Positions 28,001 to 39,516 are shown, numbered from the stretch's first letter. The stretch is 64,000 nucleotides of DNA from Bradyrhizobium sp. NAS96.2 (GCF_001908235.1 NZ_LGHK01000043.1:62001-126000); one strand, 5' to 3'. A program made the numbers and translations. The notes: a model not told the origin generated them from the sequence alone.

Positions 28001-29930
28001 GGCCGTGGCCGACGCGCTGGTGCTCGATCCTGCGATCTTCCAGTCCGGCTTCACGGCCTACAACATCAGCAGCAACACCGGCATCCAGATCGGCGAAGGC
28101 ACGCGCGTGGACGCCGAGGTGCCGGTCTATCGCTTCACCCAGGGCAGCTTCGGCGCGCCCAGCGGCAGCCTCGTTGCGGATGCCGCGACGCTCTGGACGC
28201 CGCCGCGCTTCGCGGTCAACTCCTTCACGCATGGCGCCACGCAGCGCATCGGCGCCGATGTGACGTTCTGGAGCCTGCATGATTTCACGCTGGCGAAGGG
28301 CGCATCCATCAATGTCGATCCGGGGCGTTCAGTTTCGATCTACGCCAATCGCCAGACGGTCATCGACGGCACGATCACGGCGCCCGCCGGCAACATCCTG
28401 ATCACGAGCCTGCAGGACGCCTCCGGCGACAACAGGTACAATTCCGGTTACGGCGAGTTCGGTCTGACGCGTTCGTTCTGGATCGGCGACGACGCGGTGC
28501 TGGACGTCTCGGCGCGCGGTGCGGTCGGGCGCGACGAGCGGGGGATCTCCTACGCGGCCGTGCCGGACGGCGGCACGATCCGCATCGGCGGCACCGGCGC
28601 GCTCGATGCGGACGGTTATCCCGTCGTCAGCGATGCGTTCGTGATCGTTCGCCCGGGCGCGCTGATCGATGCGTCGGGTACCTCTGCGGTGGTCCAGGTC
28701 CAGAACGGCAAGACCTATATCCCGACATTTGCCGCGAGCGATGGCGGAACGATCTCGCTGTATTCCAGCTTCGGCATGGCGCTGGACGGCACCATGCGCG
28801 CAGCGGCCGGTGGCAGCGGCGCCTCCGGTGGGTCGCTCAACCTGACCATGTCGAGCCGCGGCTATATCGCAGGGCAGCCAAGCGCGAACGCGCCCTATGC
28901 CGTGGGCGATCTGCCCGCGGCTTTCCAGCGGTCGCGCGATATCACGCTGGTGCAGAGCGCCCCAGGCAGTGGCCTGAGCGCCGATCTGTTGCCCGGCGAG
29001 GCCGATCCGGCCATGCAATTCGGGCGGGCGGTCATCGGCGTCGACCAGATCCAGAAGGGCGGCTTTGGATCGCTTTCGCTCTATACGCGCGATCTTCTCG
29101 TCTTTGACGGCAATGTCGATCTCAGCCTGTCGCGCAGCCTGCACCTTTCCAGCGGCGTCATCGCCGCGGCGCCTGATACGCCAAACAGCACGATCCGCCT
29201 GTCCGCGTCCTATGTTCGCTTTGATGGCGTCTACGACGCGGCAAAGGCGCAAGCGCAGGTGGGGTATTCGCCCGGGATCAACGATCTTCACGTTCGCAAC
29301 ACGGCGAACGGCGGCAGTTTCACGGTCTTCGGCGATCTCATCGATGTCTACGGCAACGTCCAGTTCGGAGCCACCGGCAAACAGGGCAGTGGCGACGTGA
29401 ACTTGGGACGACCCGTCAGCATTCTATTCGATGCTCGCGGCTTTCAGCAGGTCGCGTTGCAGAGCACTGGCGACATCCGGTTCGGCAACGGAGGTCTCGA
29501 TGTTGAAAATCTCGCGCTGACCGCCGACCAGGTCTATCCCTTGAGCGGCGCAGTCGCCCTCATCAAGGTTGGGCTTCATTCAAGCGGGCTAGATTCCGCC
29601 TATGATCCGGATGCCCGTCTCGTTATCCGGCGCAATGACGACGCGACGCCGGCGGTCCCGGCTTCAGTCTTTGGCGAACTGGTCTTCATCGCTCCGTCCA
29701 TTGACCAGGGTGGAGTCGTTCGCGCGCCGCTGGGGCGCATCTGGTTCGACAACTACGTTCAAGCCTACGCCAATGGCTTGCCCAATCCGCATGTCACATT
29801 CCGCAGCGGCAGCATCACCTCCGCGAGCGCTGCCGGCCTGATCATGCCTTTTGGCGGGACCTCGGACGGCATCACCTATCAAGGTGCGGACGGCACCCTT
29901 GCTCAATCTGGCGAGCGCCTCCATTGTTGA
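25035..29930 (+). pseudogene. TPS exoprotein (filamentous haemagglutinin family), N-terminal part; frame broken near 29897
   Basis: ATG 25035 starts a long signal region ending near PVVARPFG. The two-partner-secretion domain follows (QVGIAQTRAQAILNWNSFNV, then DGSVYVINQNGIIFGGA), which directs export through a TpsB pore. The rest is a right-handed beta-helix with repeated rungs of the type xxIDVSG (for example SVIDVSG, AVFDVSG, SLIDVSS, AVLDVSA). The frame reads sensibly to GADGT and then stops at 29930 after about ten nonsense residues; the +1 frame continues the beta-helix directly. If truncated the product is 1631 residues. One extra C in CCC at 29896-29898 explains the break. It could be mutation, sequencing error or, less likely, programmed shifting. 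Confidence 0.85.
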
Positions 29931-32900
29931 TCCCTCGGGAAACACAAAGATCGCGAGCGGCGTTTCGATCGGTGCCACATCGTTCGTGGGTGAGGCCGGA
30001 GCCGTGATCGATCTGACCGGCGGCGGCACGCTGACCGGCACGGGTTTCATCTCCGGCCGCGGTGGCTCGGTCGATGTGCTGAAGACGGCGCTCGTCAACG
30101 CCAACCCGATCAACAATTACAGCGCGACCGGTAACAAGGTCTACGCCATCCTGCCAGGTTATGCGGCGAATTATGCGGCGGCGATCGCGACCAATGGCGC
30201 CGGCGATCCCGCGATCGGCCAGCAGATCACGCTTTCCACGGGCGTGCCGGGGTTGCCCGCGGGCACCTACACGCTGCTGCCCTCGAGCTATGCGCTGCTG
30301 CCAGGCGGCTATCGCGTCGAGCTTGGCGCGACCGGAACAACCATGATGGCTCCGGTGACGGCAGGCAACGGCTCCATCGTCTCGTCGGGCTATCTCGGAG
30401 TTGCCAATACGGCGATCCTGGACACATTGCCGACGCGGGTGATCCTCACCCCTGGCCAGACCACGCGGCTTTATTCGCAGTACAACGAGACCAGTTATGC
30501 CGATTTCGCGCGTGCGCAGGCGGCCAAGTTCGGCGGCTTCCGGCTGCGTCTGCCGGACGATGGCAAGGTGCTCGAAATCGGTCTTCGCATGCCGCTTGAT
30601 GGCAGCAAATCGCTGTCCTTTGCCGGCACCGCGTCGTTCGACGGCGCCAAGGACGGCATTGACGGTGCATTGATCATCAGGCCGTTGACCGTCTCGTCGA
30701 GCCCTGCCGTGCTCGACATCACGGCGTCAGGGGCTACGCCGATTGCCGGACATACGTCCGTATCGAGCGACGACATCAATGCCTTCAAGGCACCGACGCT
30801 ACTGCTGGGGGGCACGAGCACATACTACAAGGAGGACAATCCGGGAGCCGGCGCCAAGATCTATTTTGACGGAGGGTTGACCGCGACCGTCAATCTGCTC
30901 GATGGCGCCACCATCCGTGCCGGCCAGGTTTTCCTGGTCGCCAAGGCCATCAGCATGTCGGGCGGCGCGACGATCGATGCGCGCGGACTGGGCAATGGGA
31001 TCGTGGATTCGACGCTCGGTTACGTCTATGGCAACATCGGCCCTTATTCGTCGGCAAATCCCGCCGACAGTCCGGCCGTGCTCGCTGTCGCCAATGGCTG
31101 GTATCAGTTTCTGGATGCCGTCGGACCCGGAAAGATCAGCATCGCGAGCGGTGCCTCGCTGCTCACCGATGGCAGTGTGGTGCTCGCCGCGCCGGGCGGG
31201 CTCACTATGGGCGACGTCAATTTCGGCGCGCGTTATCTCAACGTCACGCAGGAGCAGGTCAATGTCGGCACCGAGGCCGCGCTTGCTGCGGCGCAGGCGA
31301 CCGGCCGACTGCCAACGGGCTGGAATCTCACCCAAGGCGTGCTCGACAAGCTGCTGCGGCCTTCCACGACTGCCGGCACCCCCGCGCTCGAGCAACTCAT
31401 CATCACGGCAAGTGGCTCCTTCAATCTGATCGGCAGCGTCGACCTCGACACCACGCGCCAGGGCGGCTCCTCGTCCGATTCTCTCAAATTCGTTCTGAAT
31501 ACGCCGGCCATTTATGGTCTCGGTTCCGCGAGCGACGCGGCCCGCATCACCGCCGACACGCTGGTCTGGAACGGCATCCGTACCGGCAGCGGCACTTTCG
31601 CGAGCCCGTACGGCAATCAGGCGCCTGGGCCTGTCCTGCCCGGTGGGCCCGGCACCGGATCGGGGCATCTCGCCATTACGGCGAATGAGATTCTGTTCGG
31701 CTTTGACGCATCATTGAGCAAGCCGACCGATGGCGCAACGCTGGGCCGCCTGGCGCTCGGCTTCTCCGATGTCACGCTAAGCGCGGCGAAACAGATCACC
31801 GCGAACAGCAATGGCACGCTGAAGGTGGGGCTGAGCCAGGACGGCACCGGCGCCTTGCAGGGCGGTGCGCTCACCATCGCAACCCCGCTGATCACGGCGA
31901 GTAACGGGTCCAAGCTCGATGTCAGCGCGGGAGCCGCGTTGCGCCTGGTCGCGCCGGTGGGGGCCGCTTCCTCCGATACGCATGGCGTGACGGATCTCGG
32001 CGGCACGCTGTCTTTCACCGGCGACAGCGTCCTTGTCGACACCGCATTCGCCTTACCGTCCGGCAAGCTGACGCTGAATGCGACGCACGACGTCGTGCTC
32101 GGTGCGAACGCGACCATTGACCTCTCCGGCCGCGGCATCGCTTTCTTTGACGTCACCAAGTTCAGCTGGGGCGGTGATCTCACCCTGAGCTCCGGCACCG
32201 GCAATATCATCCAGAGTGCGGGTTCGGTTATCGATGTCTCGGCTGCCTACAATGCGGCTGGCTCGATCTCGGCCAAGGCGATCGACGCCGCCCATGGGCA
32301 GGTTTCGTTCGCCGGCACGCTCAAGGGATCATCGACGGGCGATTTCGATAGCGGCCAGTTCACGGTAGCTGCCCAGAATTTCGGCGAGTTTGCTGCGCTG
32401 AATGCCAAGCTCAACGATGCCGGTTTCTTCAACGCCCGCAGCTTTGATCTCCGCCAGGGCAGCCTCGTCATCGGTGATGGCGTCAAGGCTCGGTACGTGA
32501 CCGTCTCGGTCGATCAGGGCAACCTCACGGTGGGCGGCCGGATCGACGCGAGCGGGGCGAAGCCCGGCACCATCCGCCTGTCCGCGAGTGGCGATCTCGG
32601 CCTCGCGTCGAATGCCGTGCTCGATGTCCATGGCAACGTACTCCAGACCGACAGCTACGGGGCGGCGATCGAGCCTAACAACACCGCGCATGTCGAGCTC
32701 ACCACCACGCACGGCACCATGACGCTGGCCACCGGCGCGACCATCGACATGACGTCGCCGGATGGCGTGTCGCGCGGCAAGCTGGAGCTGAGCGCGCCGC
32801 GCCGTGGGGGCACCGACGGAGACGGTGCGGGCGCTAACGACATCGGCATCGATGCGCGTAGCTCGCTCAACATTCGCGGTGCAAGCAGCATCGCAGTGAA

Positions 32901-35900
32901 CGGCTTCCGCACCTACGACCTGCCGGGCGGCAGCACCATCGACCAGGCCTATCTCGACGGTCTGCATGTCGACAGCACTCAGTTCATCAACGCTGCGCTT
33001 CAGAACAGTGACTTGCGAAATCGCCTTTCCGGGCTCGCGGCTTATGGCTCGGCCTTCCATCTGCGGCCCGGCGTTGCCATCACCTCGAGCGGTGGTCTGT
33101 CGACCAAGGGCGATCTGGACTTCTCCGGTTATCGCTATGGGCCGAATGCCGATCCGGCGGTGCGCGGCTCCGGCGAGCCGGGCGTGCTCGTGGTCCGCGC
33201 CGCGAGCGATCTCAAGATCAACGGCAGCATCAATGACGGCTTCGCACCACCGCCCGCTTCCCCAGATGCGGTGACGGTGATTGCCACCGGCACGTTGACA
33301 TCCGCCTACACCGTTACGACTGATGGTGTGGTCATCGGCAGTGGTTCGACCATTCCGATCAGTGCCACCGTCAACATGGAGCTCGATCTCGTTGACGGCA
33401 CGGTCAAGCTGAGCCCGAGCGCCGCGCATCCGCTGCCCGCCACGGTCACCTTGGCGGAGGACTTCACCGTCAGAGGACCCAATGTTCAGACCAGGAAGCT
33501 GAATGGCGGGCATATCATCACGCCGGATAGGACCTACAATCCAGGTGATACGCTGCTGACCAACACGGAATTTCCGGCCGGCACCGTGTTCGAAAAGGGT
33601 GTTTACTTTACCGGGCCGGCCTTCATCAATACGTTCAACAGTCTGGTTCTCCAGCCGCTGAGGCTGCCGGCGGGCGCCAGCCTTTATGTATTCGGCGGGT
33701 ACACATTCGCCGCCGATACGCTGCTTCCCAAGGGCACGGTGCTGCCGGCCAACATGTCAAACGTCAATCTGATCGGGCCGGGCGACCGCCAGGTCTGGGC
33801 GATCGCTCCGATGCTCACGCCTGGCACGCAATCCTGGTCGTTCCGGCTGGTGGGCGGTGCCGATCTTGCGAGCGCCGACAGCCGCACGCTGCAGACCGCC
33901 GACGCGCTCGCCGGCTCGGGCAACGTCGTGTTGAATGATCCGTTCAACGTCACCGTCAACAAGCCGACGTCATCAGGCGTCAGCGTGTTGCGTACCGGCA
34001 CCGGCGATCTCGAAATTCTCGCCGGCGGCAATTACGACCAGCAATCCCCATTCGGTGTCTACACGGCCGGCACCGCGATCAGGGAGACCGGGACGGCGCA
34101 GAACGATCCCTACAACCTCGGCCGCGGCAGATTGACCGATGGCACCTTGCTTGGCTCGGCCAACGCCAACTACGAACCGACACTCGGCTCCGAGCGGATG
34201 TATTACCCCGAACATGGTGGCGATTTCCTGCTTGTCACGCAGGGCGACGTTAAGGGCACGCTGCGGACGGGATCGACCCAGATCGGATCCTGGCTATGGC
34301 GCCAGGGTGGTTCGGAGATCGGCCAGCAGACTGCCTGGGGCATCAATTTCGGCAGCTATACCTACGATCAGATCCGCGACCCCAGCATTCTGTCGCTCGG
34401 GATATCGGCATTCTCCGGTCTCGGCACGCTCGGCGGCGGCAACGTCACGCTGCAAGCGGGTGGCACGGTCGGCGATGTTGGTCGCGGCGTCATCGTCGCC
34501 GTCGGCGGCAGTGGCCGGGTGATGGCAGATGGGAGTCTGGTGCAGACGGGCGGTGGCGTGCTGTCGGTGAAGGCGGGCGATATCGGTACCGGCGGCAATC
34601 AATTCGTGAACCTGCGTGGACGGATCGACATCGCGACCGGCGATTTCGGCAGCCTGGTCGCATCAAATTTCCGCAACGATGGCGGGTCGGATCCGCGGCC
34701 GATCAATCCGTTGACTGTCTATTCGATGACGACGCTTGTCGGTGGCGATTTTGCACTGGGCGACAGCGTGATCGACCTTCGTGCGCGCGGCGATCTGGCC
34801 ATGGGAGCGATTCTCGATCCGGGCATCGTCGGCATGACCGGCTTGACCGACATCGGCAGCGGCTCCACGAGCGGCGAGGGTGCGAGCTGGTTCACGCTGT
34901 GGACGGGGAGCACCGCGGCGAACATGTTCGCGGCCGGCGGCTCCCTCGCATCGGCCAACGCTCCGAGCGACTCCCGCTTCTTCCCCTCGATCGTCCGGCA
35001 GATCGCCGCGAACGGCAACATCTACAATCCGGGCGGCGGGATGATGCTGCCCTCACAAAACAGCGAGCTCGAGGTGCTGGCGCAAGGATCCATCCTTGGC
35101 GACACACTCGTGATGGGTCCGTTGACGACATCGATGTCGGCTCTCGCGACACCGTTCCGGCCGGGCTGGGCAAGTCTGCTCGGCAGCCGCACGGGGCTGA
35201 CCATAACGGCCTCCAATTATTGGGGTGACTACACCGCCGTGAACGATAGAGCCACCAACGGAGCCACCTACTCCTGGGATCGAGGCGGGCACCCCTTCGT
35301 CTTTGATGCAAACACGGTGAAGGATCGCGCCGTGCAGGATCTGGGTAATGTGTCACGCATCTATGCCGTGAACGGTGACATCACGAGCATCACATACGGG
35401 CAGGCCATCACGGTGCGCCGCTACGTTGGCAACATTGCCTTGGACAGTGTTTACTATGAGGCGGCAGGGCCGCTGCGGATGCTGGCCGGCGGCAGCATTG
35501 TCGATACCAAGGGCCTGATCCTGCACGATGATGCCAACGATGTCTCGACCATCGCGGCGGGTGGCAGCATCATTTATGCAGGTTGGCCGGGGCTTGATCC
35601 CAGCGCAAAACCAGGCTGGCTGATCGCCGGCCCGGGCACGCTCGAAATCACGGCGGCCGGCAACATCTATCAGGGATCGACCGCGACGGTCGAAAGCATC
35701 GGGGCTCTCGCCGCCGGCGACAAGCGGCCCGGCGCTGGTGTCGTCATGCAGGCCGGCGTCGGCACGGGCGATGTTGGTGTTGGACAAGTCGACTGGACCG
35801 GTTTTGCCAGGCTCTATCTCGCTCCGGGCAATCTCGCAGGCGCCGGGCCGCTCGCTGACCAGCACGGCAAAGTGGCGAAGACCTACGGCGACGAGCTTTA

Positions 35901-37005
35901 TGACTGGCTCACAGAACGTTTCGGCTATGGCGGGACCAAGGCGGATGCGCTTGGCTACTTCCTCGCACTGCCGGATGCGCAGCAGCGCATCTTCCTGCGC
36001 CAGGTCTACTATGCCGAGCTGACCGCGAGCGGGCGGGAATACAACCAGACCGGTGGTCCGCGCGCCGGTTCCTATTTGCGCGGACGCGAGGCGATCGCTG
36101 CGCTGTTCCCGGACCCGTCCGCATATCGCGGCGACATCACGATGTTTACCGCGGCCTCCGGCACGGCGGGCGCGGCGAACTACAAGGTCCAAAGCGGCTT
36201 CGTTCACACCGATTTCGGTGGCGACATCCAGTTCCTCACGCCGGGCGGTGCCGTCACCATCGGGACCGAGGGGCTGTTGCCGGGCGCCGATGCGGGCCTC
36301 ATCACGCAGGGCGCGGGCAACATCCAGATCTATTCGCAGAACAGCGTGCTGATGGGCCTGTCGCGCATCATGACGACGTTCGGCGGAAATATCGTGATCT
36401 GGTCGGCCGAGGGTGACATCAACGCCGGCCGTGGCGCCAAGACCACGGTGCTCTACACGCCGCCAAAGCGCGCTTACGACAGCTACGGCAACATCACGAT
36501 CTCGCCGGTGGTGCCGTCCAGCGGCGCCGGCATCGCGACGCTGCAACCGATCCCGGAGGTGCCGCGCGGCACGGTCGATCTGATCGCGCCGCTCGGAACC
36601 GTCGATGCGGGCGAGGCCGGCATCCGCGCGTCGAGCTTCGTCAACATCGCCGCATTGCATATCGTCAACGCCGCCAACATCCAGGCGCAGGGCGGCGTGA
36701 TCGGCGTGCCGCAGGTCCAGGCGCCGAACATGGGCGCGCTGAGCGAAGCTTCGAACACGGCGGGGGCCGCTGCCAAGCAGGCCGCAGTGCCGCCGCCGAG
36801 CGCCAACGAGCAACCCTCCGTCATCATCGTCGAAGTGCTCGGCTACGGCGGCGGCGACGGTGGCGATGAACAGAAGCGTCGCGGCAGCGACAAGCAAAGC
36901 CAGTACGACCCGAACAGCGCCTTTCAGTTGATCGGCGACGGTCAGTTGAACGCGGAGCAGTTGAAGAAGCTGACCCCGGACGAGCGCCAGCAGGTGGTGA
37001 ACTAA
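29896..37005 (+). pseudogene. TPS exoprotein, C-terminal part with DUF3739, continuing after the frame break
   Basis: The frame is open from 29851, but sensible homology begins at the break: LLNLASASIVDPSGNT follows naturally on GADGT of the upstream part. It carries about 2370 residues of further beta-helix rungs (SKLDVSAGA, ATIDLSGRG, SVIDVSAAY) and ends in the DUF3739 region typical of haemagglutinin-family exoproteins linked to VreARI signalling (YGDELYDWLTERFGYGG; AQQRIFLRQVYYAELTASGR; the tail SVIIVEVLGYGGGDGG). There is no ribosome binding site for an independent start. Joined, the protein would be about 3990 residues. Codon use and GC stay uniform across the break, so decay, if real, is recent. 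Confidence 0.82.
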
Positions 37006-37044
37006 AGCATGATGAGATTAGGTTGAACTGGAACGGCGTCGGAC

Positions 37045-37200
37045 GTTCACCTCTCCCTTGGGAGAGGTCGATTTGCGCAGCAAATCGGGTGAGGGGTTAC
37101 GGTCTATCGAGAGGGCAAGAGCCCTCACCCGGATTGCTCCCGGACGATGCTTCGCATCGCCGAGCGCAATCCGACCTCTCCCCAACGGGGAGAGGTGAAC
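37045..37200. repeat. 156-bp intergenic inverted-repeat element
   Basis: The two ends are inverted copies: a GTTCACCTCTCCC end at 37045 and its complement at 37187-37200, each with its own small hairpin (CTCTCCC..GGGAGAG). The middle holds further short palindromes such as GATGCTTCGCATC. No coding potential. It resembles the palindromic intergenic elements common in rhizobial genomes and may end up as an RNA hairpin or be a non-autonomous mobile unit. Confidence 0.75.
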
Positions 37201-37284
37201 CGAGATCGCGACAAGCCGATTCAACCAGAACTCATCCCGCTTTAACGCGCGATGACTTGTCTCTGAATCGAGCAGGCTCCGCTT

Positions 37285-37314
37285 CACCTCGCCCCGCACT
37301 TGCGGGCGAGGGGT
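37285..37314. repeat. Palindromic repeat unit related to the element upstream
   Basis: CACCTCGCCCCGCA pairs with TGCGGGCGAGGGGTG. It resembles one end of the 37045-37200 element (CACCTC..GAGGTG pattern) and lies between the convergent exoprotein and AmiR-like genes. The rest of the 436-base gap 37006-37441 shows nothing I can name; a bidirectional terminator role for this unit is possible. Confidence 0.55.
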
Positions 37315-37441
37315 GCTTGCACGATTTCGGAATATTGGAAATGTACCCCTGAGTTGCCCGACGTGTCAAGTTGCCCTGTCGAACGGCAGCCGCCAGCTCC
37401 TTTGCATGGGGTTGTTTTCGCTGTTTTGGTAGCTGCACCGA

Positions 37442-38029
37442 CTAACCGGCCGCCCGGGGCAGGGAGCCCTTGGCCGTGATCTCGGCCGAGAGCTCCTCGA
37501 TGGTCTTGCGCTGTTCCATGGCGGCGCGCCGGATCAGCGCAAAAGCGGCCGGCTCGGCCAGCGCGTGGGTGTGCATGACCTGAAGCACCGCGGCGAGCAC
37601 GACGCGGCGCGATCGAAGCCGCCGTTCGAGCTTCACCACCTGTTGCTTCAGCTCGTTGGTGCGTTCGCGTCGTTCGAAGGCCAGCACGAGCGCGGCATAG
37701 ATGCCGGCCGAGCGCAGCGGCTTGACCAGGAATGATGCCGGATCGAGGTCGAGCACCAGCTTCAGGCGGCTCGGCGTTTCCGTGCCCAGCAGGGCGATCA
37801 CCGGGCTGCGTCCAAGCGAGGCGCGCTGCGCCGGTGAGGTGAGCGGCAGGAACTCGTCGTCGATCAGCGTCACGTCCGGCCGGCAGTCGATCGTGGCGCC
37901 GCCATCCCATATGACGATGTCGATCCCGAGGCGCTCGAACTGGCGCCTCACGATGATGGCGTCGCGCTCGTCCTTGATGGCGACGAGCGCCTTGCGTCCG
38001 CGCAGCGAGAACGACGACGGCTTGCTCAT
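37442..38029 (-). CDS. amiR: AmiR-like ANTAR antiterminator, second copy
   Basis: 195 residues, the length of Pseudomonas AmiR (196). A degenerate receiver-like domain (KALVAIKDERDAIIVRRQFE; VTLIDDEFLPL), a long helix (ERRERTNELKQQVVKLERRL) and a C-terminal ANTAR domain (LQVMHTHALAEPAAFALIRR to EELSAEITAKG). It is translationally coupled to the AmiC-like gene upstream by a 4-base overlap. It differs strongly from the first AmiR-like protein, so this is a distinct circuit. Its likely target is the terminator in the leader of the divergent amidase operon (39456-39497). Confidence 0.87.
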   Translation of the reverse strand: MSKPSSFSLRGRKALVAIKDERDAIIVRRQFERLGIDIVIWDGGATIDCRPDVTLIDDEFLPLTSPAQRASLGRSPVIALLGTETPSRLKLVLDLDPASFLVKPLRSAGIYAALVLAFERRERTNELKQQVVKLERRLRSRRVVLAAVLQVMHTHALAEPAAFALIRRAAMEQRKTIEELSAEITAKGSLPRAAG

Positions 38030-39189
38030 TTCACCACCCGCAGATGTGGCGCATTCGGCAACGTTCCGTCCCTTGCAGGGCTGGCGGCGATGTCGAGCTG
38101 CGTCAGATAGGGATCCGGTCTGACCGGCGCTTCAGCTTCCCAGAAGATGTCAAACTGTCCTTCGGCGTTGGAGACGGCGAGCCGCGGCGTCAGGACGCAG
38201 TGGTTGTTGCTGCCGTCGATCCAGACCGGACCTTGCGGCGAATTGTAGCGATAGCCGGCGGCGGCGCGCCGCACCTCGCCGATGTCGGATGTGCCGGCGC
38301 GCTGCAATGCGCGGGCCAGCAGATAGACCGCGACATAGGCGGACTGCCCGTCCACCGACGGGCTGGAGTGCTCGCCGTGACGCGCCTTCCAGCGCGCGAC
38401 GAAGGCCTGGTTCTCGGGCAGCCGAATGCTTTCGAAATAGGCCGACGACGTAATGCACCCGGCCGATGCGGGGCCCGCGATCTTCAGCTCGGGCTCGCAC
38501 AGGCTGCAGCTCAGCATCGGGATGTCGAGACCCGCGGCAAGCGTCGCCGCATGGAGGGCGCGGATGAAATCATAGCTCGAACTGCCGACCAGCGTGTTGA
38601 AGACGACCGGCGGCCGGCGCCGCACGATCTCGTCGACGATGTGCGTGACCGCGCTCTCACCGAGTTCAAGCAGGCGTTCCGCGAGGATCTTTCCCCGCGC
38701 CGCCGTCACCAGCTCGCGGGTGACGCGATTGGTTTCCCAGGTCCAGACATAGTTGGAGCCGACACAGAAGATCTCGCGCGACAGATTGTCGAGCACGTAA
38801 CGCACCAGCGGCAGCACGTTGTGATTGGGCGAGGCGCCGACATAGATGACGTTGTCGGAACATTCGAACCCCTCATAGCGCGCCGGATACCAGAGCAGGC
38901 GGTCGGTGCGCTCGACGATCGGCAACACCTGCTTGCGCGAGGCCGAGGTGTAGCAGCCGATGATGTGCTCGACCCCGACATTGCGGATGAGGTCGTCGCA
39001 GACCGTATGGTATTCCGAAATGATGCCGCGGGGATCGCGGACATGCGCCGATATCGAGAAGTCGAACTCGTCCTGCTCATTGATCTCGTCGACCGCCATC
39101 ATGGCGCTCTTCAGGATCTCGCGTCCCATGGCCTGATAAGGCCCGTGCTGCGAGCAGATAATGCCAACGGGAATGGACGGCTTTGTCAT
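38026..39189 (-). CDS. amiC: AmiC-like cytoplasmic amide sensor, second copy
   Basis: 387 residues without signal peptide, so cytoplasmic like AmiC. It starts with IPVGIICSQHGPYQAMGREI and carries the family blocks GCYTSASRKQVLPIVERTDR and LLWYPARYEGFECSDNVIYV. Compared with the first AmiC-like protein the ligand loop is different (HGPYQAMG versus TGFMSVIE), implying a different preferred ligand. It is divergent from the amidase/formamidase operon and coupled to the AmiR-like gene. By family it would hold AmiR inactive until ligand binds. Confidence 0.87.
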   Translation of the reverse strand: MTKPSIPVGIICSQHGPYQAMGREILKSAMMAVDEINEQDEFDFSISAHVRDPRGIISEYHTVCDDLIRNVGVEHIIGCYTSASRKQVLPIVERTDRLLWYPARYEGFECSDNVIYVGASPNHNVLPLVRYVLDNLSREIFCVGSNYVWTWETNRVTRELVTAARGKILAERLLELGESAVTHIVDEIVRRRPPVVFNTLVGSSSYDFIRALHAATLAAGLDIPMLSCSLCEPELKIAGPASAGCITSSAYFESIRLPENQAFVARWKARHGEHSSPSVDGQSAYVAVYLLARALQRAGTSDIGEVRRAAAGYRYNSPQGPVWIDGSNNHCVLTPRLAVSNAEGQFDIFWEAEAPVRPDPYLTQLDIAASPARDGTLPNAPHLRVVK

Positions 39190-39300
39190 CGACGACTTTC
39201 AGGGCGACTTGCGAAGGAAATCATCTTCGCAGATGTCGGTGCAAGACGTCATGCCGATTTGCTGCGCATGCACCTTGCGAAATTTGTGCAGCCAGCCTCG

Positions 39301-39330
39301 TTGACAACGCGCTGCACACCTCCTTAGAAT
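39301..39330 (+). promoter_or_regulatory. Sigma-70-type promoter of the amidase/formamidase operon
   Basis: TTGACA at 39301-39306 and TAGAAT at 39325-39330 with an 18-base spacer, a near-consensus pair. Transcription would start near 39337, giving a leader of roughly 285 bases before the amidase ATG. This is part of the 433-base gap between the divergent AmiC-like gene and the amidase; no equally good promoter was seen on the minus strand. Confidence 0.6.
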
Positions 39331-39455
39331 TTTCTCCTACAGGGCTTCCTGTCGAACCTTGCGTGCGTCGATCTGGCCGATGACGTCCCGATCGCCGCGC
39401 AGAGTGCTCCGTTCGATCACGGTCCCTTGCGATAGATCATAGCCGCGGCATTTGG

Positions 39456-39497
39456 GCCATTCGTCACCTTCGTTTCGGAGGGGCGGGTGGCTTTTTT
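39456..39497 (+). terminator. Leader terminator upstream of the amidase operon
   Basis: GCCATTCGTC (39456-39465) pairs with GGCGGGTGGC (39482-39491) including three G-U pairs; an inner CCTTC/GGAGG stem with a 5-base loop extends it; the T-run CTTTTTTG follows. It lies between the promoter at 39301 and the amidase start at 39623, so it must be bypassed for expression. GGTCC (39421-39425) can pair with GGGCC (39454-39458) and so mask the first bases of the terminator, a possible antiterminator. Confidence 0.7.
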
Positions 39498-39516
39498 GCT
39501 TTTGCCGCCAAACAAA

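Noticed and set aside
29880-29930. Programmed +1 ribosomal frameshifting in the exoprotein gene
   Set aside because: The site (ACC CTT after GGC) lacks a recognised slippery pattern or slow stop codon; a single extra C explains it more simply. Kept only as a minor alternative.
39200-39300. Sigma-54-like GG/GC element on the minus strand upstream of the second amiC
   Set aside because: The GG to GC spacing is 11 rather than the required 10, and the flanking bases match poorly.
39337-39455. ANTAR dual hexaloop target in the second amidase leader
   Set aside because: Only CCGT-TCGATC-ACGG at 39409-39422 has a 6-base loop; its loop lacks the A/G pattern and there is no second one, so I did not list it as a feature.
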